From positions 62,001 to 126,000 of the forward strand of contig NZ_JASVVV010000001.1 in NCBI RefSeq assembly GCF_030287405.1: a stretch of DNA of 64,000 nucleotides. Reading direction: 5' to 3'. Below, in pieces: positions 1 to 8,860 of the stretch; position 1 is the stretch's first letter, and each line of letters starts with the position of its first letter. This DNA comes from Halalkalicoccus sp. NIPERK01 (lineage in GTDB: Archaea > Halobacteriota > Halobacteria > Halobacteriales > Halalkalicoccaceae). Under the pieces are notes generated by a model. That model ran no database searches. It saw nothing but the letters and a program-made list of their open reading frames with translations, and was not told the DNA's origin. Position numbers and translations under genes: made by a program.

Positions 1-492
1 ATGCGGAGTCCGTTGATCGAGGAGGCCGCCCAGAACGACGAGTTCCTCGAGGCGGCCACCCAGGACGGGGTGTTCGCGTACCTCAACGTCTGTACGCACT
101 TCTGTTGTGTCCCCGGCTTCAAGGTCTCGGAGACCGCAGAGCGGTTCCAGGACGGGAACGTCATCTACTGTCAGTGTCACGCGTCGGTCTACGACCCGTT
201 TACGGTCCTCGAACAGTCGTTCCTCTCGTTCCCCCAGCCCGACGACGTCGAGGCGCCCGAAGGCGGTGGCGGAGGCGGCGGGGGCGGCGGCAGCGGAGGA
301 GGCGGAGGCGGTGAAGGAGGCGGCGGTGGCGGAGAGAGCAGCGGCGGAGGAGGAGGCGGTGGCGAAGAGGGCGGCGGTGGCGAAGGCGGTGGGAGCAGTG
401 GCGGAGAGGGCGGTGGCGAAAGCGGCAGTGGCGGCGAAGGCGGCGGTGAGGGATCCGGCTCCGAAGGTAGCGAGGGCGGTGAGGGGCAATGA
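1..492 (+). CDS. Rieske iron-sulfur protein of a cytochrome bc complex, 5'-truncated
   Basis: The visible part carries a Rieske [2Fe-2S] site: C31-x-H33 (CTHFCC) and C57-x-x-H60 (CQCH); C36 and C59 could form the usual disulfide. It should pass electrons from quinol at the outer membrane face. The N-terminal membrane anchor lies upstream of the window, so the ATG at base 1 is probably internal. After about residue 88 the protein becomes a ~75-residue tail almost entirely of Gly, Glu and Ser, which is not part of the Rieske fold. The stop overlaps the start of the cytochrome b gene by 4 bp, so they are one operon. Confidence 0.9.
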   Translation: MRSPLIEEAAQNDEFLEAATQDGVFAYLNVCTHFCCVPGFKVSETAERFQDGNVIYCQCHASVYDPFTVLEQSFLSFPQPDDVEAPEGGGGGGGGGGSGGGGGGEGGGGGGESSGGGGGGGEEGGGGEGGGSSGGEGGGESGSGGEGGGEGSGSEGSEGGEGQ

Positions 493-1289
493 GCCTCGAA
501 CGAACGGACGAGCACGACCACCGGGGCTGGATGCAAGAACGGGACCTCTCGCCGATCGAGCAGGGCTATCTGATGACCCTGATGTGGCTCGACAAGCGCT
601 TTCGCGTCGTCGACTACCTCGAACTGCTGGAGACGATGTACTACCGCGTCAACCTCCAGATGCCGAAGAGCCACACCGAGCAGTACAACCTCGACAACAA
701 GTTCTGGTACTGGTACCCGCTGTACTCGCTGGGAGCCTTCTCGACGATCGCGTACATCGTCGCCGCCGTGACCGGTGCGCTGCTCGGGTTCTACTACGCC
801 CCGTCGACCGCCGCCACGGAGGAGGCGACCGTCGCCTACGACGGCGTCGTGGCCATCATGCAGGAGATGAACTTCGGGTACTTCCTCCGGAGCCTGCACC
901 GGTGGTCCGCCCAGATCATGACCGCGGCGGTGTTCCTCCACATGTTACGGGTCTACTTCACGGGCGCGTACAAGGAGCCCCGTGAGGTCAACTGGCTGAT
1001 CGGGATCGTCCTGATCAGCCTGACGATGGCCTTCGGGTACACCGGCTACCTGCTGCCGTGGACGCAACTGTCGTACTGGGCCGGCCAGATCGGCGTCGAG
1101 ATGGCGCTGTCGGTCCCCTTCATCGGCGAGTGGGTCGCCCAGCTGGTGTTCGGCGGGTTCAGTCTCGGCGCACCGACGCTCCAGCGGATGTACATCCTCC
1201 ACGTGTTCGTCCTGCCGTTCGTGGTGACGGCGCTGATCGCGCTGCACATCGGCATCGTCTGGATGCAGGGAATCGCGGAGCCACACTGA
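489..1289 (+). CDS. cytochrome b, N-terminal half (b6 type)
   Basis: A 266-residue membrane protein matching the four-helix heme-binding half of cytochrome b. Ligand pairs are visible: H137/H151 in one helix (13 residues between) and H238/H253 in another (14 between). A 14-residue spacing in the second helix is the cytochrome b6 pattern rather than the bc1 pattern. It binds two b hemes and moves electrons across the membrane during quinol oxidation. It overlaps the Rieske gene by 4 bp and is followed 6 bp later by the second cytochrome b half. Confidence 0.93.
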   Translation: MSLERTDEHDHRGWMQERDLSPIEQGYLMTLMWLDKRFRVVDYLELLETMYYRVNLQMPKSHTEQYNLDNKFWYWYPLYSLGAFSTIAYIVAAVTGALLGFYYAPSTAATEEATVAYDGVVAIMQEMNFGYFLRSLHRWSAQIMTAAVFLHMLRVYFTGAYKEPREVNWLIGIVLISLTMAFGYTGYLLPWTQLSYWAGQIGVEMALSVPFIGEWVAQLVFGGFSLGAPTLQRMYILHVFVLPFVVTALIALHIGIVWMQGIAEPH

Positions 1290-1295
1290 TCGACC

Positions 1296-2075
1296 ATGAG
1301 CGACAACACTTCAGACACCGACGGCGGAGAGCCCCAGACCGACGGGGGCGGCGTCCCGGCCGTCCCGCCGGACGACGAGACGCCGACCTGGCGCGAGCGC
1401 AAGGAGCGCACCCAGGGGCTCTCGAGACTGACCTACGAGTACTTCGAGCGCTCCCGGCGCGAGGACCAGGACCTCCGCCAGGAGTCGACGTACGTCGAGC
1501 GCGACGTCCTCGGGTTCCCGACGTGGCCCCACGAGACGATCCGCAACCTCGCGTTGACCTCGTTTTTCGTCGGGATGATGTTCCTCGTGGCCGCGGCGGC
1601 CCCGCCACACATGCCGGAAGCGGCCGACCCGAGTTCGACGCCGCCCGTGATCCTGCCCGACTGGTATCTCTACTGGTCGTACGGCCTGCTCCACCTCAAT
1701 CCGATCAACCCCGAACTCGCGATCCTCGGCGGCGAGAAGCTGGTGAGCGACCGCGTCTACGGCGTGATGGCGAACATCGTCGTCGTCAGCGTCATCGCCA
1801 TCGTTCCCTTCCTGAACAAGGGCAGTGCGCGACGACCGGTCGAGGAGCCGTTCTGGGCGGCGCTCGGGGTCGGCGGCGTCATCTTCGCGATCACCATCGC
1901 GGCCCTCCCGCTGGAGGACATGATCACGTTCATCCCCGGCGAACTCGTGTTCAATCTGGTCTTCTTCCTGCCGTTGATCGGCTTCTTCCTCGCGTACGCC
2001 ATCCTGAAGACGATGCGCGAGGGCTACATGTATTCGCTCAACCGACGGTACTACCGGCTTCGACCGCCGAGGTAA
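1296..2075 (+). CDS. cytochrome b, C-terminal half (subunit IV-like)
   Basis: 259 residues. A disordered acidic N-terminus (~1-35) precedes about four membrane segments. PDWY at residues 121-124 stands where the quinol-oxidation-site PEWY motif occurs in cytochrome b, with the conservative Glu-to-Asp change. With the preceding gene it forms the split cytochrome b seen in b6f-like complexes. Same operon, 6 bp after the first half. Confidence 0.9.
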   Translation: MSDNTSDTDGGEPQTDGGGVPAVPPDDETPTWRERKERTQGLSRLTYEYFERSRREDQDLRQESTYVERDVLGFPTWPHETIRNLALTSFFVGMMFLVAAAAPPHMPEAADPSSTPPVILPDWYLYWSYGLLHLNPINPELAILGGEKLVSDRVYGVMANIVVVSVIAIVPFLNKGSARRPVEEPFWAALGVGGVIFAITIAALPLEDMITFIPGELVFNLVFFLPLIGFFLAYAILKTMREGYMYSLNRRYYRLRPPR

Positions 2076-2101
2076 TACGTCCGCCCGCCCACCGTTCCGG
2101 T

Positions 2102-2407
2102 ATGCCGGACTCGCCCCCCGAGGAGTCAGAGGACGCAAGCGTCGTCGTCCCGATGCGCGTCTACAAGACCGTCACCGTCTTCTCGACGCTCTTCGCGGTC
2201 GTCGGCGTCGTCGGCGGGTTCGTCCTGCTCGACGTCGCGACCGACCGCGCACAGGCCGACCTCGCGGAAGTCAGCCCGCTCCTCGCCCTGCTGGGCGTGG
2301 CGTTGATCGTTCTCTCGGCGGCGGTGTACGCCTTCTCGACTCGTTTCCAGGCCACGGAAATGGGAAACGCTAAAGATGCCGAGGGCGAAGGGTCGAACAA
2401 TGAGTGA
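2102..2407 (+). CDS. small two-helix membrane protein of the cytochrome bc operon
   Basis: 101 residues with an acidic N-terminus, two hydrophobic helices (about residues 25-47 and 61-81) and a charged C-terminus. Function unknown. It lies 26 bp after the second cytochrome b half and overlaps the next gene by 8 bp, so it is probably co-transcribed and may be an accessory subunit of the complex. The start chosen is the ATG giving MPDSPPEES; longer readings upstream run through cytochrome b in another frame. Confidence 0.75.
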   Translation: MPDSPPEESEDASVVVPMRVYKTVTVFSTLFAVVGVVGGFVLLDVATDRAQADLAEVSPLLALLGVALIVLSAAVYAFSTRFQATEMGNAKDAEGEGSNNE

Positions 2408-2675
2408 CGAGTTCGTCAAGGGGTTCGGCGTCCTGACGACCGCCGGCCTGTTCTGGTTCATCGTCTCGGCGTGGTTCAACACGGAGAGTTTCGGCGGGAC
2501 GCAACTGATCGCGCCGAACCCCGACGACGTCGGACTGTACGCGGACGTGTTAATCGCGATCAAGGACGTCGCCTTCTGGTTCGCCATCCTCGGCGCGCTG
2601 ACCTTCTGGGTCGTCATTCCCGCCGCCCGCGAGAGTCGGCGAGCCTACGAGGAACGCCGGCAAAACGCCGAGTAA
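2400..2675 (+). CDS. small membrane protein, last gene of the cytochrome bc operon
   Basis: 91 residues with two hydrophobic segments (about 8-26 and 58-76) separated by a polar loop, and a basic C-terminal tail. The ATG lies inside the end of the preceding gene (8-bp overlap), so translational coupling is likely. No enzymatic motif is visible. The following 294 bp (2676-2969) hold no coding signal I trust. Confidence 0.75.
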   Translation: MSDEFVKGFGVLTTAGLFWFIVSAWFNTESFGGTQLIAPNPDDVGLYADVLIAIKDVAFWFAILGALTFWVVIPAARESRRAYEERRQNAE

Positions 2676-2969
2676 GCGTCTTTTCTACCCGTTCTCGCCT
2701 CGAACGTCCGTACTGCCGAGAGCCACGACCGTCTCTCGCGGTCGCCCGCTCGGGAACACCGCCGTTGGTCTCCGGCGACGAGGCTCCGGGTCAGCGGTCG
2801 TGAACCGATCGGTCGGTCTCTCGCCGAACGCGACTCGATAGAGAAGGGGTTCGTCCCGTTCATCCTGTCGGTCATACCCCGTGAATCGGCCGGTGGCAGG
2901 GCACGAGTGACTCGCGCTGTGGTCCGTCGAATCAGGGACGTGCCGTTGAACGTCCCCTGATCGACGGTA

Positions 2970-3392
2970 TCAGATGACGGGGCTCCAGAACGACCCGAAC
3001 AGCGTGACGAGGACGATGAAGCCCGCGTAGACGAGGACGAACAGCGACGCGCCGATGGACGACTTGGGCGGTTCGAGCGGCCGGTCGGTTCGCGCCTCGA
3101 CCAGTCGCGCCTCGAACTCGAAGAAGTCGGCGATGAAGGCCGTCAGCGCGAACGCCGCGAGGGCGACGCCGAAGTGCAGGTCCACCATGACGTAGGCGAA
3201 CGTCGCCAGTACGAGCGCGAGCGTGGTCAGCGTGTGAAGCGAGGAGCGCTCGATCCCGTCGGGACCGTTTTCGTCGGCCTGCGAGACGTGCGAGCGATGC
3301 GCGAGGAACCTGGTTACGACGTTTGCGATCGCAAGGGCGAAGACGACGAACGGGATCGCCGCCTCGGCCGCCCCGACCTGCAGGGGTTGCAT
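2970..3392 (-). CDS. conserved haloarchaeal membrane protein
   Basis: 140 residues with about four hydrophobic segments (roughly 9-26, 53-70, 74-92 and 116-135). Hydrophilic stretches contain no recognisable catalytic or metal motif. It is monocistronic or the last gene after the NAD-kinase-like gene on the same strand (gap about 50 bp). Function not recognised. Confidence 0.7.
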   Translation of the reverse strand: MQPLQVGAAEAAIPFVVFALAIANVVTRFLAHRSHVSQADENGPDGIERSSLHTLTTLALVLATFAYVMVDLHFGVALAAFALTAFIADFFEFEARLVEARTDRPLEPPKSSIGASLFVLVYAGFIVLVTLFGSFWSPVI

Positions 3393-3442
3393 ACCCGGAT
3401 AACGGACGTTGTTCCATTAGAGTGTTTCCAATTATCGCCTCG

Positions 3443-4132
3443 CTAGAGACGAAGCGTCCGTACGTGTCCGTCGACCGCAAGACGCACACGCTGATCGGGG
3501 TCGACGACGCCGTACTCCGTGTCGTCGACAAGCAACGAGACCTCCCCCTCGTCGCGCAGCACCGACAGCCCCAGCGCGCTCGTATCGAGTACCCAGCGGG
3601 TGGCCTGGGTGTGGAACGGGGCGATCGGCACGACACAGAGCGCCTCCGCCGTCGGAGCGAGCGTCGGTCCGCCCGCGGCGGCGGCGTATCCGTGGCTCCC
3701 GGCGGGCGTCGCGACCACGACGCCGTCGGCGCGGAACGCCGCCACCCGCTCGTCGGCGTGGTCGACGGCGTACTCCGAGATCCGCGCCGGTTCGGTGGTG
3801 ACGAGGGTCACGTCCATGAACGCGCTGGCGGTCGACTCGCCATCGATGGAGACCGAGAGGATCGGGTGGGTGTGTTCGGTCGCGTCGCCGGCGAGGGCGG
3901 CGAGGATCGCCCTCCGGTCGGCGCTCCCGGGACCGATGTCCGTATCGACTGGGAGGATCGGTACGGCCGGGCGCTCGCGTGCGACCGCAAGCAGCGCGCG
4001 CTCGCCGACGGTGACGACGACCGAGGGGTTTTCCTCCACCACGTCCGCCGGCACCGCCGTCCGGACCGGATGCCCTGCGGCCTCGATCGTCTCGACCACC
4101 CGCTCGGCGGTTCCGACGACATGGACCGTCAC
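3443..4132 (-). CDS. NAD kinase-like protein lacking the GGDGT motif
   Basis: About 229 residues from the GTG giving MTVHVVGTA; a GTG nine codons upstream (base 4159) is also possible. The C-terminal half resembles the all-beta domain of NAD(+) kinases: VVATPAGSHGYAAAAGGP corresponds to the TPTGSTAYxxSAGGP signature. The N-terminal half reads VVVTVGERALLAV where the kinase has its ATP/NAD-binding GGDGT motif with the catalytic Asp. The fold is therefore probably retained and the canonical activity doubtful. No second NAD kinase is visible here for comparison. Confidence 0.7.
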   Translation of the reverse strand: MTVHVVGTAERVVETIEAAGHPVRTAVPADVVEENPSVVVTVGERALLAVARERPAVPILPVDTDIGPGSADRRAILAALAGDATEHTHPILSVSIDGESTASAFMDVTLVTTEPARISEYAVDHADERVAAFRADGVVVATPAGSHGYAAAAGGPTLAPTAEALCVVPIAPFHTQATRWVLDTSALGLSVLRDEGEVSLLVDDTEYGVVDPDQRVRLAVDGHVRTLRL

Positions 4133-4199
4133 CGCCGACCCACCCGGGAGCGATCCCACATACCTCGGGCTACGCCCCGCAGGGCAAAAGCCTGCGGGA

Positions 4200-5510
4200 T
4201 CACTCGCCGTAAGGCCAGTCGCCGATGACCTTCATGCCCGCCGCCTGGCCCTCGTCTTCGAGCGCCGCCGCGATCTCCTCGGGGGCGCGGTGCTCGATCG
4301 TCGTCCCCTCGCGGGCGAGGTCGACCACGAGTTCGGTCAGCACGACCGCCTGCTCGCGCAGGTCGCGCACGTCGACCTTCTCTATGGTGTCGGCGAAGGT
4401 GTGGCCCCACCCGCGACCCAGTTCGCCGGTGTCGCTCATGACGTGATAGCCCGGCACCCCCCACTGGGCGAACGGCCAGTGGTCGCTGTGTGGCCCCATC
4501 CGTGGAACCGTCTTCACCGGGTGGTCGAACCGGTCTGCGACCCGCTCTGCGGCCGCTTCGAGTTCGGAAAAGCCGTGCGTGTAGAACTCCAGCGTGCGCC
4601 CGCGGACGACCCCGTCGCTGTTGACGATCGCCTCGATCGACCCGTGATCGGCGTTCGCGGCGTGGTGATCCGATCCCACCAACCCCACCTCCTCCGCGCC
4701 GTAGACGACGAACTCGACTCTCGTTTCGAGTTCGTCCGACCGCTCGGAGAGCGCGTTCGCGATCTCGATCACCATCGCCGTGCCCGCGCCGTTGTCGCTC
4801 GCGCCCTCCGCGATGTCGTGGGCGTCGACGTGGCCCGTCACCAACACGGCCTCGTCGGTGTCGGGGCCCATCTCGGCGTGGACGTTCTGACTCCTCGCCT
4901 CGTCGATCTCGGCCTCGACTGCGATCGAGACCTCCCGGCCGTCGAACCGCCGTGCGAGGCGCGCGCCGACCTCGCTGCTCACGCCGACCGCGGGGATATC
5001 GCCGATGGGCTCCTCGGGCGTGCCGACGCTTCCCGTCGGCGGGAGACAGCCCTCGACGTGGTTGCGGTAGACGAAGGCGCTTGCCCCGCCCGCGACGGCG
5101 TAGTAGTACTTCTCGCGGCGGTGGATGTACCGGTCGAAGTACTCGGGGACGTCGCTTCGGACCATCACGACCCTCCCCTCGATGTCCGCCTCCTCGAAGT
5201 CCTCGGGCAGACCATACCCGAGATCGATCAGTTCGCCGGCGGCCTCCTCGCTGGGGCTCCGGGGGAGTGCGATACAGGCCTGGACGGTCCCGTCGGCCCG
5301 GATCTCGCTGTCGCCCCGAACCCAGCCCTGAATCGGGAACTCCTCCAGGCGGGCGTTTCGCGCGCCCGCCTCCGCGAGCGCGTCGCGGGTCAGTTCCGCG
5401 CCGCGACGCTCGCCCTCGGTGCCCGCCATCCGGTTCTCGAGGTCGACGAGGGCCTCAAGGTGGTCCCGACCCACTGTGCTGGTGAACGTCTTTCCTATCC
5501 AGTCTGTCAT
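4200..5510 (-). CDS. M28-family zinc metallopeptidase
   Basis: 436 residues starting at MTDWIGKTF. The M28 ligand set is visible: GHVDAHD (H227), SDNGAG (D239), YGAEEVGL with the paired Glu near 273-274, NSDG, and HSDHWPF near the C-terminus. An inserted PA-like domain lies before the catalytic residues (about 90-200). No signal peptide is obvious, so it is probably a cytoplasmic aminopeptidase or carboxypeptidase. A longer upstream reading is possible but lacks family similarity. Confidence 0.88.
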   Translation of the reverse strand: MTDWIGKTFTSTVGRDHLEALVDLENRMAGTEGERRGAELTRDALAEAGARNARLEEFPIQGWVRGDSEIRADGTVQACIALPRSPSEEAAGELIDLGYGLPEDFEEADIEGRVVMVRSDVPEYFDRYIHRREKYYYAVAGGASAFVYRNHVEGCLPPTGSVGTPEEPIGDIPAVGVSSEVGARLARRFDGREVSIAVEAEIDEARSQNVHAEMGPDTDEAVLVTGHVDAHDIAEGASDNGAGTAMVIEIANALSERSDELETRVEFVVYGAEEVGLVGSDHHAANADHGSIEAIVNSDGVVRGRTLEFYTHGFSELEAAAERVADRFDHPVKTVPRMGPHSDHWPFAQWGVPGYHVMSDTGELGRGWGHTFADTIEKVDVRDLREQAVVLTELVVDLAREGTTIEHRAPEEIAAALEDEGQAAGMKVIGDWPYGE

Positions 5511-5707
5511 ACCGTGTCGTGATCCGGACCGAATCCTAAACGTTTCGAAACGAAACGCCGTTTCGGGAGGCGATACGCGGCCAGTAGCTAGATGCGGTTT
5601 CGTGAGAAGTAGGCGACGTGTTGAGAGTCGCTGTGTCCCCGGCTGGCTACGAGACTTCCTATCTACGCCGTGAATTTCTGAACACTCGGACCGCGGTCCG
5701 GTGCGGA

Positions 5708-5736
5708 CCGAGCGCGCGAAGCGCGCTCGGTTTTTT
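5708..5736 (+). terminator. 10-bp hairpin followed by six T on the + strand
   Basis: CCGAGCGCGC and GCGCGCTCGG pair around GAA, followed directly by T6. It reads as a terminator only on the + strand, where no upstream gene is seen; the flanking genes (M28 peptidase, arginase) are both on the minus strand. It may simply be a structured intergenic element between those two genes. Confidence 0.35.
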
Positions 5737-5795
5737 GGAGGAGATTTTTGCGGCGAGTGGTGCGCGAAGCGCACCCGAGCCGTAAAAAGGTCCGT

Positions 5796-6701
5796 TTACA
5801 AGATGCGTTTCCCGAGCGCGCTCGCGGCGAGTTCGACCGCGAGGCTCGCCGTCTCGTTCTCGGAGTCGAGGATCGGGTTGACCTCGACGACCTCGAGCGA
5901 GCGCAACGCCCCGCTGTTGGCGACGATCTCGAGGGCGGTGTGGGCCTCGCGGTAGGTGACGCCCCCGCGGACGGGCGTGCCGACGCCGGGGGCTTCCTTG
6001 GGGTCGAGCCAGTCGAGGTCGAGGCTGACGTGGATCCCGTCGGCGGCCCCGCTCGCGACCTCGATCGCCGCCTCGGTGACGGCCGTGATCCCCCGCTCGT
6101 CGATGTCGGACATCGTGTAGGCGGTGACGGGGCTCTCGCGGATCGCGACGCGTTCCTTCTCGTCGATGCTTCGAAGCCCGACGAGCGCGACGTTCTCGGG
6201 GTCGATCGAGGCGTTGGCCCAGTCGGTGTCGGCAAAGGAGCCGTGGCCGAGCGCGGCGGCCAGCGGCATCCCGTGGACGTTGCCGCTGGGGGAGGTCTCG
6301 GGCGTGTTGAAATCGCCGTGGGCGTCGAACCACAGGACGCCGACCTCGGCGTTACGACTCGATCCCTGCATGGACCCGATCGCGATCGAGTGATCGCCGC
6401 CGAGGACGAGCGGGAACTCCCCGTTGGCGAGGCCGTCGGCGACCTCGTCGGCGAGCCGTTCGCAGACGTCCCGGACCTCCTTTACGAACTTCGCCGATCC
6501 GCTCGGGGGCGTCTCGGCGTCCGGATCGCGCTCCTCCGCGCGTGGGACCTCCAGATCGCCCCGGTCGATCGAGGTCCGCCCGCTCGCGGCGAGTTCGTCG
6601 GCGAGTCCCGCGTACCGGATCGCCGACGGTCCCATGTCCACTCCCCGGCGATCCGCGCCGTAGTCCAGCGGCGCACCGATGACTCTGACCCGTTCTCTCA
6701 T
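5796..6701 (-). CDS. rocF: arginase
   Basis: 301 residues from MRERVRVIGA. Binuclear manganese motifs are complete: GGDHS (H104), DAHGD (D126, H128, D130) and SLDLDWLDP (D228, D230). The stretch FNTPETSPSGNVHGMP is the arginase rather than agmatinase form of this region. It hydrolyses arginine to ornithine and urea. The gene is divergent from a winged-helix regulator at 6853, so local control is plausible. Confidence 0.92.
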   Translation of the reverse strand: MRERVRVIGAPLDYGADRRGVDMGPSAIRYAGLADELAASGRTSIDRGDLEVPRAEERDPDAETPPSGSAKFVKEVRDVCERLADEVADGLANGEFPLVLGGDHSIAIGSMQGSSRNAEVGVLWFDAHGDFNTPETSPSGNVHGMPLAAALGHGSFADTDWANASIDPENVALVGLRSIDEKERVAIRESPVTAYTMSDIDERGITAVTEAAIEVASGAADGIHVSLDLDWLDPKEAPGVGTPVRGGVTYREAHTALEIVANSGALRSLEVVEVNPILDSENETASLAVELAASALGKRIL

Positions 6702-6810
6702 GGCCGGCCAATCGGGTATCGCCGGATTAAACCTGCGGATTTCCCCTCGGCAATCGGAGTGATCACCCGAGGAGACCCCTGGAGGGTGGCGATCCGAACG
6801 GGTGTGATAC

Positions 6811-6841
6811 GGTATTCGTCGCATTTAAGCGAATCTATACC
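6811..6841. promoter_or_regulatory. inverted repeat around the promoter of the winged-helix regulator
   Basis: GGTATTCG, 11 bases, CGAAT, then CT and ATACC: inner arms ATTCG/CGAAT at 6814-6818 and 6830-6834, outer arms GGTAT/ATACC at 6811-6815 and 6837-6841. It surrounds TTTAAG, the likely TATA element, about 25 bp before the ATG at 6853. This fits an autoregulatory operator. The arginase gene starts 110 bp away on the other strand. Confidence 0.5.
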
Positions 6842-6852
6842 GAAGGGGGGCT

Positions 6853-7386
6853 ATGTCATCGATCGAACTCACGCCGAGTCAGAAAACCATCCTCACCGCG
6901 TTGATCAACCTCCACCGGGAGGCCGAGGACGCGGTCAAGGGCGAGGACATCGCCGAGGAGGTAGATCGGAACCCGGGAACGATCAGAAACCAGATGCAGA
7001 GCCTGAAGGCGCTCCAACTGGTCGAGGGCGTCCCCGGGCCGAAGGGCGGCTACAAGCCGACCGCGACCGCCTACGAGGCGCTCGACGTCCAGCAGATGGA
7101 CGAACCCGCGGCGGTCCCCCTGGAGCACAACGGCGAACCCGTAGAGGACGTGAACGTCGAGGAGATCGACCTCTCGAGCGTTCACCACCCCGAACTCTGC
7201 CGGGCGGAGATCCACATCCAGGGGTCGGTACGGGAGTACCACGAGGGCGACTCCGTGACCGTCGGCCCGACGCCGCTCTCGCGGCTCGTCATCGAGGGGA
7301 CCGTCGACGGCAAGGACGACACGAACAACATCCTCATCCTGCAGATCGACGACATGCGGGCGCCGGCCGACGACGCCGGCCACTGA
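6853..7386 (+). CDS. winged-helix transcriptional regulator
   Basis: 177 residues. Residues ~5-70 form a winged helix: LTPSQKTILTALINLHR, then EDIAEEVDRNPGTIRNQM as recognition helix and GGYKPTATAYEAL as wing. The C-terminal part (~95-170) looks like a small beta-rich ligand-binding domain (EIHIQGSVREY, SRLVIEGTV, NNILILQID). An inverted repeat covers its own promoter, suggesting autoregulation; arginase lies divergently. The effector is unknown. Confidence 0.85.
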   Translation: MSSIELTPSQKTILTALINLHREAEDAVKGEDIAEEVDRNPGTIRNQMQSLKALQLVEGVPGPKGGYKPTATAYEALDVQQMDEPAAVPLEHNGEPVEDVNVEEIDLSSVHHPELCRAEIHIQGSVREYHEGDSVTVGPTPLSRLVIEGTVDGKDDTNNILILQIDDMRAPADDAGH

Positions 7387-7629
7387 GCGGTCGTCCTCCG
7401 TTCGTCGCCGTTCGTCGGGCGTCCCGTTCCCCGTCTTTTTCGCCGGGCTGCTGGCGTATACATAGGGATTATCGTGGGTGTCAAGAGCGTTCCTGCCCGA
7501 GGATCGAATCGCGGCGTCGGCTCTCGGGAGTCGACATTCGGGTGGCTACGATACTCCCTACCTGTCAACGCCTCCCAGCCCCGTCGGGGTTTCAACACCT
7601 TTGTATCGGTGGCTCTCGGACGGTGGGAT

Positions 7630-8781
7630 ATGACAGAGCAGGTCGTCGTGCTCGGGGCGGGCTACGCCGGTGCGGGAGCGATCCCCGAACTCGAAAACGA
7701 GCTGAGCGACGCACAGGTCACGTGGATCTCCGATACCGACTATCACCTCGTCCTCCACGAGTCCCACCGCGTGATTCGCGATCCGTCGGTGAAAGATCAC
7801 GTCACGATCCCGGTCGAGGAGATCAAATCTCCCGCCACGCGCTTCATCGAGGGCGAGGTCACGGATCTCGACACCGACGACCGCGTCGTCTCGCTCGCCG
7901 ACGGCACCGCGATCGACTACGACTACGTGCTCGTCGCGCTCGGCTCGTCGACGGCCTACTACGGCATTCCCGGCCTCGACGAACACTCGCTCACCCTGAA
8001 GAGCCTCGACGACGCGCTGGCGATCCACGAGGCGGTCAAGACCGCGGCGCGCGACGCGACCCGCGAGGAACCCGCACAGGTCGCCATCGGCGGCGCGGGT
8101 CTCTCCGGCATCCAAGCCGCCGGCGAGGTCGCGGAGTTCCGCGATAAGCACAACGCGCCGATCGAGATCTCGTTGATCGAGGCGCTTCCGGAGATCATGC
8201 CCGGGCAGGACCCCGAACTCCAGGGCGCGGTCAAAAAGCGCCTGCTCGATAAGGACGTCGAGATCCTCACCGACGACCCCATCACCGAGGCCGACGCCGA
8301 GACCATCCAGTTCGACGAGGGCGAACCCCTCGCGTACGACGTCTTCGTCTGGACCGGCGGCATCAGCGGCCGGGAGTGTCTCGAGAACGCGAACGTCGAG
8401 AAGGAGCACAACCGCATCGTCGCCGAGTCGACGTTCCGGACCGACGACGAGCGCGTCTTCGCCATCGGCGATTCGGCGATCGTCGACCAGGGCGAGACCC
8501 CCGCGCCGCCGACCGCACAGGCCGCCTGGCAGGCCGCTGAACTCGTCGGCGAGAACATCGCCCGCGCGAGCGAGGGCCGCCCCCTGAAGACCTGGACCTA
8601 CGAGGACAAGGGGACGCTTATCTCCATCGGGGACGAGGCCGTCGCCCACGGGATCAAGCCGATCCCGATCAACACCTTCGGCTGGGTGGGCGCCGAAACC
8701 CTCAAAAAGGCCGTCGCCGCCCGCTGGATCGCGGACGTCTCCTCGCCTAAGCGCGCGAAGCGCGCCTGGAAGCACCTTTAG
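7630..8781 (+). CDS. type II NADH dehydrogenase-like FAD-dependent oxidoreductase
   Basis: 383 residues from MTEQVVVLGAGYAGAG. FAD-binding GAGYAG is near residues 9-14, the NAD(P)-binding GGAGLSG near 150, and the second FAD motif FAIGDSA near 280. It is the NDH-2/sulfide:quinone-reductase superfamily; the conserved SQR cysteines are not seen, so NADH:quinone oxidoreductase is preferred. It has no membrane helix and would bind the membrane peripherally through its C-terminus. Confidence 0.85.
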   Translation: MTEQVVVLGAGYAGAGAIPELENELSDAQVTWISDTDYHLVLHESHRVIRDPSVKDHVTIPVEEIKSPATRFIEGEVTDLDTDDRVVSLADGTAIDYDYVLVALGSSTAYYGIPGLDEHSLTLKSLDDALAIHEAVKTAARDATREEPAQVAIGGAGLSGIQAAGEVAEFRDKHNAPIEISLIEALPEIMPGQDPELQGAVKKRLLDKDVEILTDDPITEADAETIQFDEGEPLAYDVFVWTGGISGRECLENANVEKEHNRIVAESTFRTDDERVFAIGDSAIVDQGETPAPPTAQAAWQAAELVGENIARASEGRPLKTWTYEDKGTLISIGDEAVAHGIKPIPINTFGWVGAETLKKAVAARWIADVSSPKRAKRAWKHL

Positions 8782-8832
8782 AAGCGTCCGTTTCACTCCC
8801 CGGGGTCGCTGCGACCCGCTCGGAGCAAAAAC

Positions 8833-8850
8833 CTACGCTACGAAGCGTAG
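8833..8850. terminator. hairpin between convergent genes
   Basis: CTACGCT and AGCGTAG pair around ACGA between the convergent NADH dehydrogenase-like and uridine phosphorylase genes. No strong T tract follows, so a terminator role is tentative. Confidence 0.35.
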
Positions 8851-8860
8851 AACGGTCGTT

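Noticed and set aside
5708-5736. Hairpin plus T6 as terminator of arginase or the M28 peptidase
   Set aside because: The T run follows the hairpin only on the + strand, while both genes are on the minus strand.
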